A DNA stretch of 64,000 nt, from NCBI GenBank assembly GCA_930367215.1, contig OV884056.1, forward strand, positions 91,771,285 through 91,835,284, read 5' to 3'. A program made the translations under genes and the position numbers. Numbering within the stretch: the first letter of the stretch is position 1; every line of letters begins with the position of its first letter. Positions 1-12,800 of the stretch are shown piece by piece. The stretch is from Pollenia angustigena. Lineage: Eukaryota > Arthropoda > Insecta > Diptera > Polleniidae. The notes under the pieces were generated by a model. The model had not been told where the DNA came from. It saw nothing but the letters and a program-made list of their open reading frames with translations, and made no database searches.

Positions 1-130
1 ACAAAATTATTTTCTGAAAAAAAATTGCCGTATCAAATTATTTTCTTTTTCTATAGAAAATTTTCTGCATAAAATAATTTTTTTTAGAACATTTTCGGTA
101 TAGGATTTAATCCAAACGATAATTTTCTTA
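1..130. repeat. AT-rich degenerate tandem repeat, left part
   Basis: Successive variants of a roughly 30-bp unit of the type TTTTCTATAGAAAATTTTCTG plus a TATAAAATTA linker. The same array resumes at 1204, so the array was split by the element at 131-1200. No coding potential is visible. Confidence 0.6.
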
Positions 131-1200
131 GAGCCACTTTTTGGGTTTGAGATTAAAGTTAATTTTATTCTATAATTAGCTAATCTGAGAATTAAGTTAA
201 TCTAGTATCAATTGAATTTGATATTTTTGGGTGGTGGCTGACTTCATAAACGCAGTTTGCAAAGCAACACTGAAATGTAAAATGTTCATAAACGCAGTGA
301 AGTTAGTTTTGGCAATGCCTCAAGTTCATTATTGCATGGCAATACTTTTTAATGCGCAACATTTGTCAAATTTGTGCAGTGTTTTTACTTCTGATGCTTT
401 ATACATGAAAATTTTCTTGGCGGTTAAAATGGCAGACTTATGGTAAGTAAAATGTATATTTAAACACTAATTTTACAATGAGAGTGTTTTTAATTAACGT
501 GACTCTACTTTTATTGTTATTATCAACCAATTCAAGGGCGTTTTTAAAATAACAGCACAGGATTCCTTAAGATTCATTTTATTCTTTTTTTATTTATGTA
601 AACACAAACGCCACACAACAAATGATGCACACTGCAAAGTATTCATGCGTTCATAAATGTGTCAAAATATCATTGCATTTTTTTACAATGCAGTGTTGTC
701 ACAATGTATTGCTTTGCCTTGTCTACGCATTTGTTTGCAGTGATGCATTGCAAACTGCGTTTATGAAGTCAGCCGGTGGCTTAAACCATGTAGCGCTACC
801 ATACTGAGCACAAATAAATGGCAACTTTTTTTGCAAATATCGACTTTTTATCAAGCAATATGGATGTTTTCAAAGAAGAAGAAGAAGACAATGCGAGAAT
901 TTAATATTGTTTACAAGGTAGGAATTTTTTGCGTTTAAAGAAAAAATATATTACAGAAAAAATATAGAATGGAAAAATTATATAAAAGTGCTAAGCAATG
1001 TTTTACAATGTATTTTTTGTTTATATTTTTGCAAGTTCTTTATGTTAAACATGTGTATGTTGACAGTTTAAGTTAAGGTTTAAACCACCACCGATGGCCG
1101 CTTAAACTAGCAAAAAAAAAGTTAAAAAAATACAACTCAAAAAGTAAATACGAAGATTAAAGTTAATTTAATCGCTAATCTCTAACCCAAAAAGTGGCTC
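131..1200. mobile_element. Harbinger-like inverted-repeat element, TSD TTA
   Basis: The left end GAGCCACTTTTTGGGTT is matched by the inverted right end AACCCAAAAAGTGGCTC, and both ends are flanked by TTA (128-130 and 1201-1203). Inner sequence next to the ends, with GATTAAAGTTAA, is also inverted. A three-base TWA duplication is the usual hallmark of the PIF/Harbinger superfamily. No transposase ORF remains, so it is non-autonomous. It is inserted in the AT-rich tandem repeat and itself carries a second inverted-repeat insertion at 236-774. Confidence 0.72.
236..774. mobile_element. Nested inverted-repeat element (GGCTGACTTC ends)
   Basis: The terminal inverted repeat is GGCTGACTTCATAAACGCAG on the left and its complement on the right, extending about 27 bases. 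A second internal copy of TTCATAAACGCAGTG lies near 285. A GGT triplet flanks both ends, which would be a 3-bp duplication, but the repeat GGTGG around it makes the boundary ambiguous. Short open frames here show no recognisable protein. It sits within the element at 131-1200, so it is younger. Confidence 0.6.
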
Positions 1201-1203
1201 TTA

Positions 1204-1640
1204 ATAAGATTATTTTCTTGTATAAGATTATTTCTAGGAAAACTTTCTGTATAAAATTATTTTCTATAGAAAACTTTCTGTATAAGATTATTTTCTTTAG
1301 AAACTTTTCTGTGTAAGATTATTTTCTATAAGAAATTTTCTGTTTAAGAATATGTTCTACATAATATTTCTTTTATAAGATTATTTTCTATAAAAATGTT
1401 CTGAATAAGATTATTTTCTATAGAAAATTTCGCGTAAAAAGATTATTTTCTATAGAAAATTTCGTGTAAGATTATTTTCAATAGAAAATTTCGTATAGAT
1501 ATTATTATAATTTTCTTAAGAAAAATTTCTGTATAAGATAATTTTCTATAGAAAATTTTCTGTATAAAATTATTTTCTTACGAAATTTTTTCGTACAAGA
1601 TTATTTTCTATTTAAAATTTTTTATAAACATTTTCTGTTT
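1204..1640. repeat. AT-rich minisatellite (~30-bp unit)
   Basis: Many degenerate head-to-tail units of ATTATTTTCTATAGAAAATT followed by a short TCTGTATAAG linker. This is the continuation of the array at 1-130. Confidence 0.7.
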
Positions 1641-2820
1641 GAGTTTATTTGCTACAGAAAACAAGACGTTTTAATCTAAAATATAATTCTTTTAGAAAAA
1701 AAAATAAATAAATTAAATTTAAAAGTGATACTAAACTTATATAAACTAAAAGAAAACAACAATATACTTTGGTTAAATAAAAACTTTTATTTAAGAACAA
1801 ACAAATTAATAAAAATAATAATAATAAAATTGTACAAATCAATAATCAAGTGTCACGGTTCAATGTTCAAAAAATAACAACAAAACACCAAAAAAAAAAA
1901 AAAAACTTTATAATAAAAAGCTAAATTGCTATTTATTATTTTTTTTTTTTTAATTTTGGTTTAAAGTTGTTATTTAATGCAAAATGGTTTTATAAATACT
2001 AAAAAAGTTAACAGTTTCATTTAAGTTAAGTTAAAAAATAATAATAATAATACAAAAATATACAATAAAATATAAATTAAAAGTTGTAATAGGCATTTGT
2101 TTGTTTACTATTTTTTTGTTAAGAATAAATTAGCTGCCCAAGTTAAAAAAGAAAATTTCAGTTGCCTGTGTGGGATATTTAATAAATAATATTTAATAGT
2201 TAAAAATTAATTGTTTATAGTTTTAAATAATAAACATACGTAAGATATTAGTTATTTTAGTTTGTCGTTTCTATTACTTTTTCTTTTGAAAAAACACTTT
2301 TTTAAGAAGCTAGAGATTATAAAGAAAAGATTTTTTTTTACAATCGTAGTATAATAAATAAATATTTAGGATAAACGAAAACAATTCGAACAAGTTTTTA
2401 CTACCATTTAAATTAAAACGAAACGTTTTTATTATTATAAAATATTTGAAGGCTAATAATCATATTCATAATTTGAAAATTTTTCAAAAAGGAATTATCC
2501 AACGACAAAATTTTAAGCGAATTAGAACCGTTCGATTGATATTTAAAAATCTCATTGAGTCGCTAGTTTTTAGGAGAAAAAAAGTAAAACAGGACGTACA
2601 TAACTCGTCATAACTCAAAATATTAAATTTTGCAGTTAGTGATGCAGAATTGTTCGCTTAGGTTTTTCTTTATGTTGTGTTCCCCGTTTGAAGGGAATAA
2701 GACGTTATTTTTTCTTAGTGATGCGAACAAATTTAAAATTTTAAACATGTTTATTTCGAAATTTTTCTTTTTTTATGACGACGTTGCGCCAAATGAGCGT
2801 CATTTTTCTACCTAATGTTT

Positions 2821-2913
2821 AAAACAAACTTCGAATAATGTTCGAACTTTGTTTTTGTTTTAAATGTAATTTTCTATGCGAACGATGACGTTCGAAATCC
2901 ATGAACAGGCTGT
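2821..2913. repeat. Half copy of palindromic MITE family
   Basis: The arm GTTTTTGTTTTAAATGTAAT followed by TTCTATGCGAACGATGACGT and ending in GAACAGGCTGT is nearly identical to the right arm of the complete hairpin at 29837-29987. The left arm is missing apart from a short TTCGAATAATGTTCGAA centre. Confidence 0.65.
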
Positions 2914-3474
2914 TAGTTTTAATTTTAAAAAATATTCGAACTTTCTACCAACCACTAAAAATTTTAAATATGAATATGATATTTGCATTGAAAAGTATTT
3001 TTTTTTTAATATAAATTTTTCGAAAATTTTCTAGTGAAACTTAAAGAAAAGTTGATAATAATTAAGTGCCTTAGTCTTAAGCTATAAATTAGAAAAATAT
3101 GTATTAAACATTTTTAATAAATTAAAACAGCAAAATGAAGTTCAGGATTATTTAAATACAAAAAAAAAGGGAAAGGACGATGAAAAGGGGTGCACATTTG
3201 GAAACGTGATGGTCACAAAGAGTTTTGTTTTAAAAGTATGTTTATTCTTTGGCTAATTATGAGCCTTTTTTTCTCTTGGTTAATTTCTAAATCAGTTCAT
3301 GATTGACAGTTAAAGTTTATTGAACATGTTTGAATAAGGCAAAATTTCATTATAGGTTTGTTACTGTTCTCAAAATCGGCATCCCAATGTTGCCAAAACG
3401 CATAAAATCTTCGAGTACGGGAACGCTTTTTTGGAAACAATTGCATCCTAATTTTTAGTACGGTAGCAAAAAAA

Positions 3475-3540
3475 AACTGTTTTTGTTTTAAATGTCAGTT
3501 AAACGAACGAAATATTCGTTCTATATTGACAAACGGGCAG
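3475..3540. repeat. Diverged fragment of the palindromic MITE family
   Basis: It carries CTGTTTTTGTTTTAAATGT followed by an AACGAACGAA segment and a terminal GGGCAG, the same arrangement as the right arm of the family at 29837 and 37533 but more diverged. Confidence 0.45.
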
Positions 3541-3576
3541 AAAATGTTAATATTATTCTTATTATTTAATTAATTA

Positions 3577-4058
3577 GGGTAATAGCGATGGGTAGTGCAA
3601 GGTGTGCAAACGCTGCAAATGTGTGCAAAAAGAGACACATTTGCACAATACAATAACAAAATGTACGTACATTTGTATTTGCAATTTGCTTCATTTTACT
3701 TCGTTTGCAATAAAAAAAACCTTGAGCAAAAATAGTAGTGAATATTTGCTGAGTTGCAAATAAGCGCGAACAACTTTTTACATACGGACCGCCATTTTTT
3801 TTTTGTAAGAAATAAAATTTTAATTAAAATTGTTTGTGATCGCTTTAGCGCAAAAATAAAAGCTTAAATGCTTGTGTATAATTGTAAACAAATTAAGATT
3901 GTTGACAACTTATGCTAGTGCTGCCAGAAGTTTTTTTGTGTTGCCAGAATAGAGTTTTAAAAAATAGCACATTTGCACAAAAAATAAAAGGAGCGTGCTC
4001 ACGATTAATCAATCATTATGTGCACTGCAAATTTGCACAATGACCATCGTGATTACCC
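3577..4058. mobile_element. Inverted-repeat MITE, TSD TTA
   Basis: The left end GGGTAATAGCGATGGG pairs with the right end CCATCGTGATTACCC. TTA flanks the element at 3574-3576 and 4059-4061. Subterminal GTGCAAATTTGCA-like motifs occur near both ends. The TIR plus 3-bp duplication indicate a non-autonomous PIF/Harbinger-type element. No ORF is recognisable. Confidence 0.65.
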
Positions 4059-4508
4059 TTAATGCCTTTACTACGGTTAATAACTCAACCCAGTAAACAA
4101 CTTTAGTTTACAACTGCCAACATTGTTGTTGACAATAATACAAAATTTCAACTGAACGAGAGTTGAGTTGTAACCATGAAACTTTATTATTATTTCAAAC
4201 ATTCAAACATTTACTATATCATTCACAGTTTTACAACTGTAACCAAACAATTTAGAATTTGATATAAGTTGAAGCCGAAAATAGGGTTTGATGTAGGAGC
4301 TTAACACTTAACAGGGTATTACATAGCAACCGATGAAAGGACCCAAATAAGCTGCGACTGCCCATTAAACCTTACCATTCATACAGGTATTGGGAAAAAA
4401 TCGATTTTAAAAACAAAACGATTTCAAACCAAAAATTTCGTTTTTAGCATTATTTCCCTTTTACATTTTCCTCTTATTTTCTATATAAATTCTTTTAAAA
4501 TTTATATT

Positions 4509-5092
4509 AGTGGTATTCACACCGAACTTGTTAATTTGTTACTCGGTAGTATGTTAATTTGTTAAAGTTACCAACTGTGAACCACCCCCTTTTTAAAACT
4601 TTGTTAGCCTGGTAACTTTAAAACAGTGATAACCAAGCCCCTAACTAGCCAAGCCCCGAACGCACGCACATAAAGATAATAAGTGCTTGTGTGCGGTCGC
4701 AGAGGCTGATGATAGTCTGATGTTTTGAAACGAACAAAGTTGTTGTAGACATATAAATTGCCGACCGTGTCTGTGTGAAAAATACGATTATTGACTGCCT
4801 CGCGAGGCTATGAAGTGGCTATCACTGCTTTAAAATAAAAAAATCATTTAATTAACTTACTTACTCTCAATGTACACGATAATTGCCAAAACACAAATAT
4901 TGTTTTAGAAATGTATCACAAATGACTTTTTTATTATATTTATTTAGAAACTGCAACAGTTGATTGTGAGTTACCAACTAACAACTATTTTATCAGGGGT
5001 GCCGTGTCGTTAATTTGTTAAATGTTAATCCGGTAGCGCGTTAAATATACAAAAACGACTAACAAACTAACAAGCTCAGTGTGAATACCACT
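4509..5092. mobile_element. Inverted-repeat MITE, probable TSD ATT
   Basis: The ends AGTGGTATTCACAC and GTGTGAATACCACT are perfect inverted repeats; the match continues into a TTGTTAATTTGTTA-rich subterminal segment. ATT lies on both sides, although TA inside the palindromic boundary gives an alternative reading. No protein-coding remnant is seen. Confidence 0.65.
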
Positions 5093-6650
5093 ATTGTTTT
5101 TCAATAATTCAAACTATTGTTCAGAAATGGTTTTTAAAATCGTTCGAAATTCATTAAAACTTTAAAAAAAACAATCATTAAGAAACTCTTCGATTTTCAT
5201 CACATGCCTGAAACTTTTAATTCATTTTCGTATTTTTTTTTTAACATAACCTTAAAAAAAACTCTTTGCTGAAGGCAAATTAACGGTAAATAATAGTTTA
5301 AATAAGTTTAACAAAAGGAAGGGTGGGTGATTTTTGTATTTCGTTTGATGTTTTTTTTTGCATTTAAAATTACAAAAAAGTGTTTAATAATAAAATTTTA
5401 ATTTTGTTGTAACATGTTTGCTTTTGAAAAATGTAATAATATGAAAATAGGTTTGTTTTAAAATGGAGATTTTTTATGAATACAAAACTCAAAATGAAAA
5501 AAAAAAGTTCAAATTGTAAACAATGCATTAAATCGGACCGGGTTACCTTTTGTTTAATTTTTAATATATTTACCTCTTTACTTTCATTTTGGGTTCTTTT
5601 TTTATTTTGTCAAAAAGTTTTGTGGGTTTTTTTTCGTAATTTTGAATATTTGTTTTCTTTTGTTTTAATAAATTTGAAGATTCGTATCGTTTTGGTTTGT
5701 CTAATAAAATTTTCTTTTACACAATTACACACATAAACTACATGGAATATAGCCAAACATTTATAGTAAATATTTCTTTATATAATTTTGTTTTTTGAAA
5801 ATTTAAAGGAAATTATTTTAAAAATAATTAAAAGGGAACAATAAAAAAACTAACTACAAGAAAATAAACGAACTAGCAAGCAATTATTATTACAAGATTT
5901 CAATATATGAATATGAATGAGAAAAAAATCGTTTGTATGTATGTATATAAAGAAATATATGGAGGGTTATATGTATATGTTTTTAAAGTAAATAAGAATG
6001 TTGTATCGCATCTAAAATTTTAACTCGAAATTAAACACTTTTCAATGGTTAAAAAAATACAGCTTAATGAACAAAAAATAAGAAAGAAAACTAAATTTAT
6101 TCCTTCTTAAAACAAAATCTAAATAAACATGTGCTCTATATATCTATATATATATTTATTTATGTATATATACGATTTTTATATATGCTTTGTATAAATG
6201 TTTTTGTATACGATTCATATGATTTTGTTTGTTTTGTTTTTGCTTTTTTTTTAATAAGTATATAGTAATATATGCAATTCTAAATGTCTATGATGTTGTT
6301 AAATATGTTTTAAATGGTATTTTTTCTTTCGATTTTCATTTTATAATGCGCGTATGTACGAGTTAAAATTGGGATTTTGTGAGTTTTGCTTAAATTTTTC
6401 GCAATTCTTTGTTTAAAAAAAAAACAAATCATTTTTGAGAGAGTATATGAAGTATGGAATAATGTGTGAGGAAATAGTGGGCCTTTTTTGGGAGAGGAGA
6501 GCTTCTGGTGTGTGGGGGGCAGTACAAAAAGTAAGAGAAACAAAATAGAACTGATAATAATTATATAATAAATAAAATTGTTTCGTTTTCAATTCAAAAA
6601 GTATACTTATATGTCTAAAGAACGACGTCAGGCAGGTCGTGCGGCCTGGC
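5093..6650. other. Downstream region, probable 3' UTR of the membrane-protein gene
   Basis: This region lies immediately downstream (lower coordinates, minus strand) of the stop codon of the claudin-like gene. It is A/T-rich with several possible AATAAA signals on the minus strand, so the true polyadenylation site cannot be chosen. Open frames here are low-complexity F/K/N-rich and unsupported. No TE boundary was found. Confidence 0.4.
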
Positions 6651-6811
6651 CTAGGCGCGCATTTGGTTTTCATGTACAATTTTTCTTTCCTTATAATAAA
6701 TTTCTTCTGATTCTTTATCGCATAATAATAGAACAACAGCTCCAAATAAGAAAATGGCCGCACCCCAGCCTACGCCATAGGCCCAGCCAAATTCCCAAAT
6801 TGGTCGATTTG
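6651..6811 (-). CDS. Coding exon 5 (C-terminus) of the claudin-like gene
   Basis: It begins after the acceptor TTCTTTAG and completes an Ala codon split G|CA with exon 4. It encodes residues 152-203, including the fourth membrane segment, then a charged cytoplasmic tail and TAG at 6651-6653. The codons read cleanly with no stop. The 77-bp intron 4 lies just upstream. Confidence 0.88.
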
Positions 6812-9800
6812 CTAAAGAAGAAAAATGGTGTAAAAAAAAAAGTTAATAAAACAAAAACATAGAAATTAATTAACAAAAGTACACTTACCCAGATTTAATT
6901 CACCAGCAAAACATACAGGATAAATAATTAAGGCCGATAAGACAGCTAATACTGTAATGATATAAATAAAAATAATTACAAGTTAAGAAATCAAGAAAAA
7001 CAAATAACAGTTTCTTAAAGGATTAAAAAAAAAATTTTTGAGAAAATGTGTAATTTTGAGTATTTTAAAAACTAAGAAAAAAAAACTTAAATCAGACAAG
7101 TGACTTGCTATAAAATAAGCAAATCAATATATGTAATCCTTTTTTCATCGTAGTCACAAAATCCCCAGGTCTATATCGTTTATTGAACTCCTTTAGTGGC
7201 TTGTTTTCTCAAAGTTGATTTTTTATATTGTAAAGATTCAATTAACCAAAAATGTTTGTACGCTTTTGGTACGACGAAATTTCAACCGCTAAAGCAGTTA
7301 TGAAATTCCATTCAGAGGGCTTTGTCATTGTCAACAATGCTACACAGCTTTTTTTCACAACATATTGCGATGTTGAAGCCAATGAAATTGCTAACAAGCC
7401 CGCTCGACAAAGCTAGGCACCAGATGTGGCAGTGAGAGAGGTCTTAGTGTATCCACCGAGGGAATTTATATCACAAGTAGGGTTTCTAATTTCCCGGTCT
7501 TTTTCAAATCCCGGGGTTCCTTTAATAAGACAATGATTTCATTAAATGAGTTTAAGACACAAGTTTTTACTTTTTTAAAAGAACAACACATTTACAACAG
7601 TCCAAAAAAGTTAGCTTTATTAATTCCACAGAAAACCAAAACATGTATATTAGAGTGGGTCCATTTTTTTACCCACCAAGCGTATAGCAAAATCGTAATT
7701 TACGCAAAATTCTAAGAACTTTTCCTAAAGAAACCATGGTTCTAAAATCAAAATCGAGCTTCCGGTTTTTGACTTGAAAATTTGGTGCTCAGTAAATCTA
7801 AAAAAAATAATACTTTTTTGGAAATATTTATTGAAATTGGTGAATAGTTGGCCTGTATCGCTGAAAGAGGTCTTGTTTAAAAGAAAATTCTCTCAGCTTT
7901 CTATATCTGTGCTCATTTTTAGAAAAATCTGTACATCAGTAAGAGTTAAGAGGTTTTTGTCAAAATGATCATAGTCAAGCTGATAAGAAACCTAAAACTG
8001 TTACAATTTTGATACATAAAAGTTAAATAAAATAATATAGAGCAATTCCATATGAAAACGATCAAAATTGGCAAATTTTTGGACGACCCCTCTTCGATTT
8101 TAAAATAAATAGTCTCAATCGATTGCCCAGCAAAAAATAATGTACCTACATATTTTTTTTTTTTTTTTATAGTGACTGGTTTAGTGGTGGTGTACACCAC
8201 TGTCATGTGAAAAATTGAAGAATTCTTCATAAGGGACCTCATTGAAAGTTGTTTTAAACTAAAGCGATCGCAACGAGTGATAGCTCGTTGGAAAGGTATT
8301 GAATCAGGCTTTAATTGAGAAATAAAATTTTCCTAATTTTTCTTAGAAATTTACCTTTAAATTTTCCCATGAAAATTAAATTTTCCGATTTTCCACAGAA
8401 GCTCCTAAATTTTCCGGCTAATTTTTTTTTTTTGGATTCCTCATAATTTTTGCTTTAAGAATCAGCAATAAAAAAATGGGCCCCGACTCCTTGTTTGGAC
8501 AGGAGAAGAGCATTTAAGAGACCACCTTGTTAAAAATACATTTTAAAAATTATTTTACAGTTAAAAATACATTTATGAAGAAAAAATCAATTTTTTTTTT
8601 AAGAGCCCCAAGGTGAGTGTGTAGTGAATATGGTATGCCTGCCTTCACAAGATCGGCCATAAATCCATGGATAATAGCAGCAGTGGCATGTAATGGCACA
8701 CCAAACCCGACTGAGGCTACAGGTCATAAAATGTTTTGTAAATTTTTTAAATTACCAGGTAATAAATATTTCGCCTAAAATGACACGTGCAGAAACAAGT
8801 CATAAAACACGGATTTTCCATAAATATGGCGAAATATTTATTACCTGGTAATTTAAAAAATTTGCAAAACATTTTATGACCTGTGGTCGGCTTATTGGCA
8901 GAAAAAATTTGCCGGAAAATTTAGGAGCTTCTGTGGAAAATCGGAAAATTTAATTTTCATGGGAAAATTTAAAGATAAATTTCTAAGAAAAATTACGAAA
9001 ATTTTATTTTTCAATTAAAGCCTACCTTTCCAACGAGCTATCACTCGTTGCGATCGCTTTAGTAGTTTTTTTTTTTAAACAACTTTCAATGAGGTCCATT
9101 ATGAAGAATTCTTCAATTTTTCACATGACAGTGGTGTACACCACCACTAAACCAGTCACTATAAAAAAAAAAAAAAAATATGTAGGTACATTATTTTTTT
9201 CTGGGCAATCGATTGAGACTATTTATTTTAAAATCGGAGAGGGGTCGTCCAAAAGGTGATCGCTTTCATATGGAATTGCTCTATAACTAAATTTTAAATT
9301 AAAGTTGATTAAAATAAAATAATTCTGCGGCATTTTGACAAATCATCTTAAGTGGAGATAAGAGAGCAAAAAAGATTTTAAAAAAAGCATTTCTGTTAAA
9401 AATAAAATAAACCGAAATTAAAGAAAAATTTTGTTCATAATACAAAATTTTAAAAACGTAAGCAAAAATGTTTCTTAATGAAAATTCGTACGATTAACAC
9501 CATTTTGTTCAACTTTTTCATTTTGACTTAAGATGTTTTGTCAAAATGCCACTGAATTGATTAATCAAAACTTAATTAAACGAAAATTTCTTTAAATAAA
9601 ATTTAAGCAAAAACTGAAAATAAAAAAATTAAAAATAAATATTTTTATTATTATTCTATTTTTTTTAAACGCAATTTTTTGGAAAATTCACAACTTAAAA
9701 AAAGGAACCGATTAAAACAAAAATAAAAATTTATAAAAAATATACTGGCCAAGCCGGGGTAAATAAATTTAGTTTCGGCCTATAGCTGCAATTTACATAC

Positions 9801-12800
9801 AATAGCTTTTTTGCTATCCATTCGTGGTATTCTGTTGCGACTTTTAATAGTAACTGCCAAAATATCATCTCGATTACATTCTATGGCACGTGGGAAACAT
9901 TGGTAAGCAATTGTACAAATCGCTCAGTTCCCTGAATATGTGCCGGTAACCCTAGATCAGTAAATTTTAAATTTCCAATTTAAAAAATTGTATTAGCTAA
10001 AAAAACATAAATTTCTGAAATAAAATTGGACACTTTCAGAAGCTACATTTGGAAATTTTTTAAGTTAAATTGGAAATTTCTGAAATATAGTTAGAAAATT
10101 CTGAAAAACAATTGGAAATGGTGTAATAAGAAACATAGGCCCTAATAATATAATTCGCAACATTACGCCAAAGAATTACATTGAATGCAAAAACAAATTC
10201 ATAAATATTTTGTAATTTTGTTGCTGCTTTCTACAGAAAATTACAAAATATTTATGAATTTGTTTTGCTTTCAATGTAATTCTTCGGCGTTGCGTTTTAC
10301 ATAATAAGGGCCATAATTTAAAAACAAAAAATAAATAGGCAATGAGAAACTGAAAAGTTTGTAATTCTATCGTTCACACAATTACCATTGCGCTTACGGA
10401 AGACATGAATTTTATATGGCGAGTTCCCACTTTGAAGCAATACATTTATGACACATAAAGCATATAAAAATTGTTAGATGCAACGATCACAGTTATTTTT
10501 TAGTATTCTCCCTTACAAACCTGCTGCGTAGTAAGGGAATGCCGAATGTTATTTTTTTAAGTTTTTGAGAGTTCTTTCACTTACATAGCACATAACATTG
10601 CGCTTATTTTTTTAAATGTACCTACCATTAGTGCTTCGCAAAATGAGAAAAATTTTTATTAGGTAATTTTATTTTATTTTTTTCATTTAGTTTCTTTTTT
10701 AAAAAGGTAGTAAATTTAAAATAGAAAATTGGGTTAAAAAAATAATATAAATTTTTTTTTATTTTACCAGCTTGACAGTGGCCATATCCCTCACTCAGCA
10801 CTTTCATGTGAATTTCACTCTAAGTCAAATTTTCCAAAATGTATAAAAATGTTCACAAATACAATTTGGATAAAGTGCTTATAGGTTATTGTAGCCCTGT
10901 CCATAGTCTTCATTTTCCATTAGGTTTGATTCCCTGAGATCGAAGGGTTTGGACACAGTGGCCATATCCCTCACACAGCACTTTCAAGAGAATTTCTCTA
11001 TAAGTCAAATTTTCAAAAATGTATAAAAATGTTCACAAATACAATTTGGATAGAGTGCTTATAGGTTATTGTAGCCCTGTCCATAGTCTTCATTTTCCAT
11101 TAGGTTTGATTTCCTGAGACACAGTGGCCATATCCCTCACTCAGCACTTTCATGTGAATTTCACTCTAAGTCAAATTTTCAAAAATGTATAAAAATGTTC
11201 ACAAATACAATTTGGATAAAGAGCTTATAGGTTATTGTAGCCCTGTCCATAGTCTTCATTTTCCATTAGGTTTGATTCCCTGAGATCGAAGGGTTTGGAC
11301 ACAGTGGCCATATCCCTCACTCAGCACTTTCATGTGAATTTCACTCTAAGTCAAATTTTCAAAAATGTATAAAAATTGTCACAAATACAATTTGGATAAA
11401 GTGCTTATAGGTTATTGTAGCCCTGTCCATAGTCTTCATTTTCCATTAGGTTTGATTCCCTGAGATCGAAGGGTTTGGACACAGTTGCCATATCCCTCAC
11501 ACAGCACTTTCAAGAGAATTTTACTCTAAGTCAAATTTTCAAAAATGTATAAAAATTTTCACAAATACAATTTGGATAAAGTGCTTATAGGTTATTGTAG
11601 CCCTGTCCATAGTCTTCATTTTCCATTAGGTTTGATTCCCTGAGATCGAAGGGTTTGGACACAGTGGCCATATCCCTCCCTCAGCACTTTCATGTGAATT
11701 TCACTCTAAGTCAAATTTTCAAAAATGTATAAAAATTTTCACAAATACAATTTGGATAAAGTGCTTATAGGTTATTGTAGCCCTGCCCATAGTCTTCATT
11801 TTCCATTAGGTTTGATTCCCTGAGATCGAAGGGTTTGGACACAGTGGCCATATCCCTCACACAGCACTTTCAAGAGAATTTCTCTATAAGTCAAATTTTC
11901 AAAAATGTATAAAAATGTTCACAAATACAATTAAGATAGAGTGCTTATAGGTTATTGTAGCCCTGTCCATAGTCTTCATTTTCCATTAGGTTTGATTTCC
12001 TGAGACACAGTGGCCATATCCCTCACTCAGCACTTTCATGTGAATTTCACTCTAAGTCAAATTTTCAAAAATGTATAAAAATGTTCACAAATACAATTTG
12101 GATAAAGAGCTTATAGGTTATTGTAGCCCTGTCCATAGTCTTCATTTTCCATTAGGTTTGATTCCCTGAGATCGAAGGGTTTGGACACAGTGGCCATATC
12201 CCTCACTCAGCACTTTCATGTGAATTTCACTCTAAGTCAAATTTTCAAAAATGTATAAAAATTTTCACAAATACAATTTGGATAAAGTGCTTATAGGTTA
12301 TTGTAGCCCTGTCCATAGTCTTCATTTTCCATTAGGTTTGATTCCCTGAGATCGAAGGGTTTGGACACAGTGGCCATATCCCTCACACAGCACTTTCAAG
12401 AGAATTTTACTCTAAGTCAAATTTTCAAAAATGTATAAAAATTTTCACAAATACAATTTGGATAAAGTGCTTATAGGTTATTGTAGCCCTGTCCATAGTC
12501 TTCATTTTCCATTAGGTTTGATTCCCTGAGATCGAAGGGTTTGGACACAGTGGCCATATCCCTCACACAGCACTTTCAAGAGAATTTCACTCTAAGTCGT
12601 ATTTTTTCAAAAATCATAAATTTTAATATAAAAAGACTAATAAAATATTTAATTAGTTTTAAATATTAAGTAAAAATTATTAATTTTTCATAAAAACTGT
12701 AAAATTTCGTATAAATAGTCGTAGTTTCTTTATAATACGCATGCGATATTTTTTTAAAATATTTTTTATCGCATGCGATATTTTTTTAAAACATATTTAT

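Larger units (their letters stand above)
1641..3573. other. AT-rich interval without recognisable gene
   Basis: Long A and T runs and no reading frame with recognisable protein content on either strand. It contains two fragments of a palindromic repeat family (about 2821-2913 and 3475-3540). Confidence 0.5.

Noticed and set aside
1645..1842. Leu-rich frame resembling a membrane protein
   Set aside because: It starts in an AT tandem repeat and consists of TTA/TTT-type codons; no support.
5476..5736. Hydrophobic 86-codon frame in the gene's downstream region
   Set aside because: T-rich low-complexity translation; likely 3' UTR or intergenic.
10774..12598. CRISPR-like array
   Set aside because: Units are ~180 bp tandem satellites without unique spacers in a eukaryotic intron.
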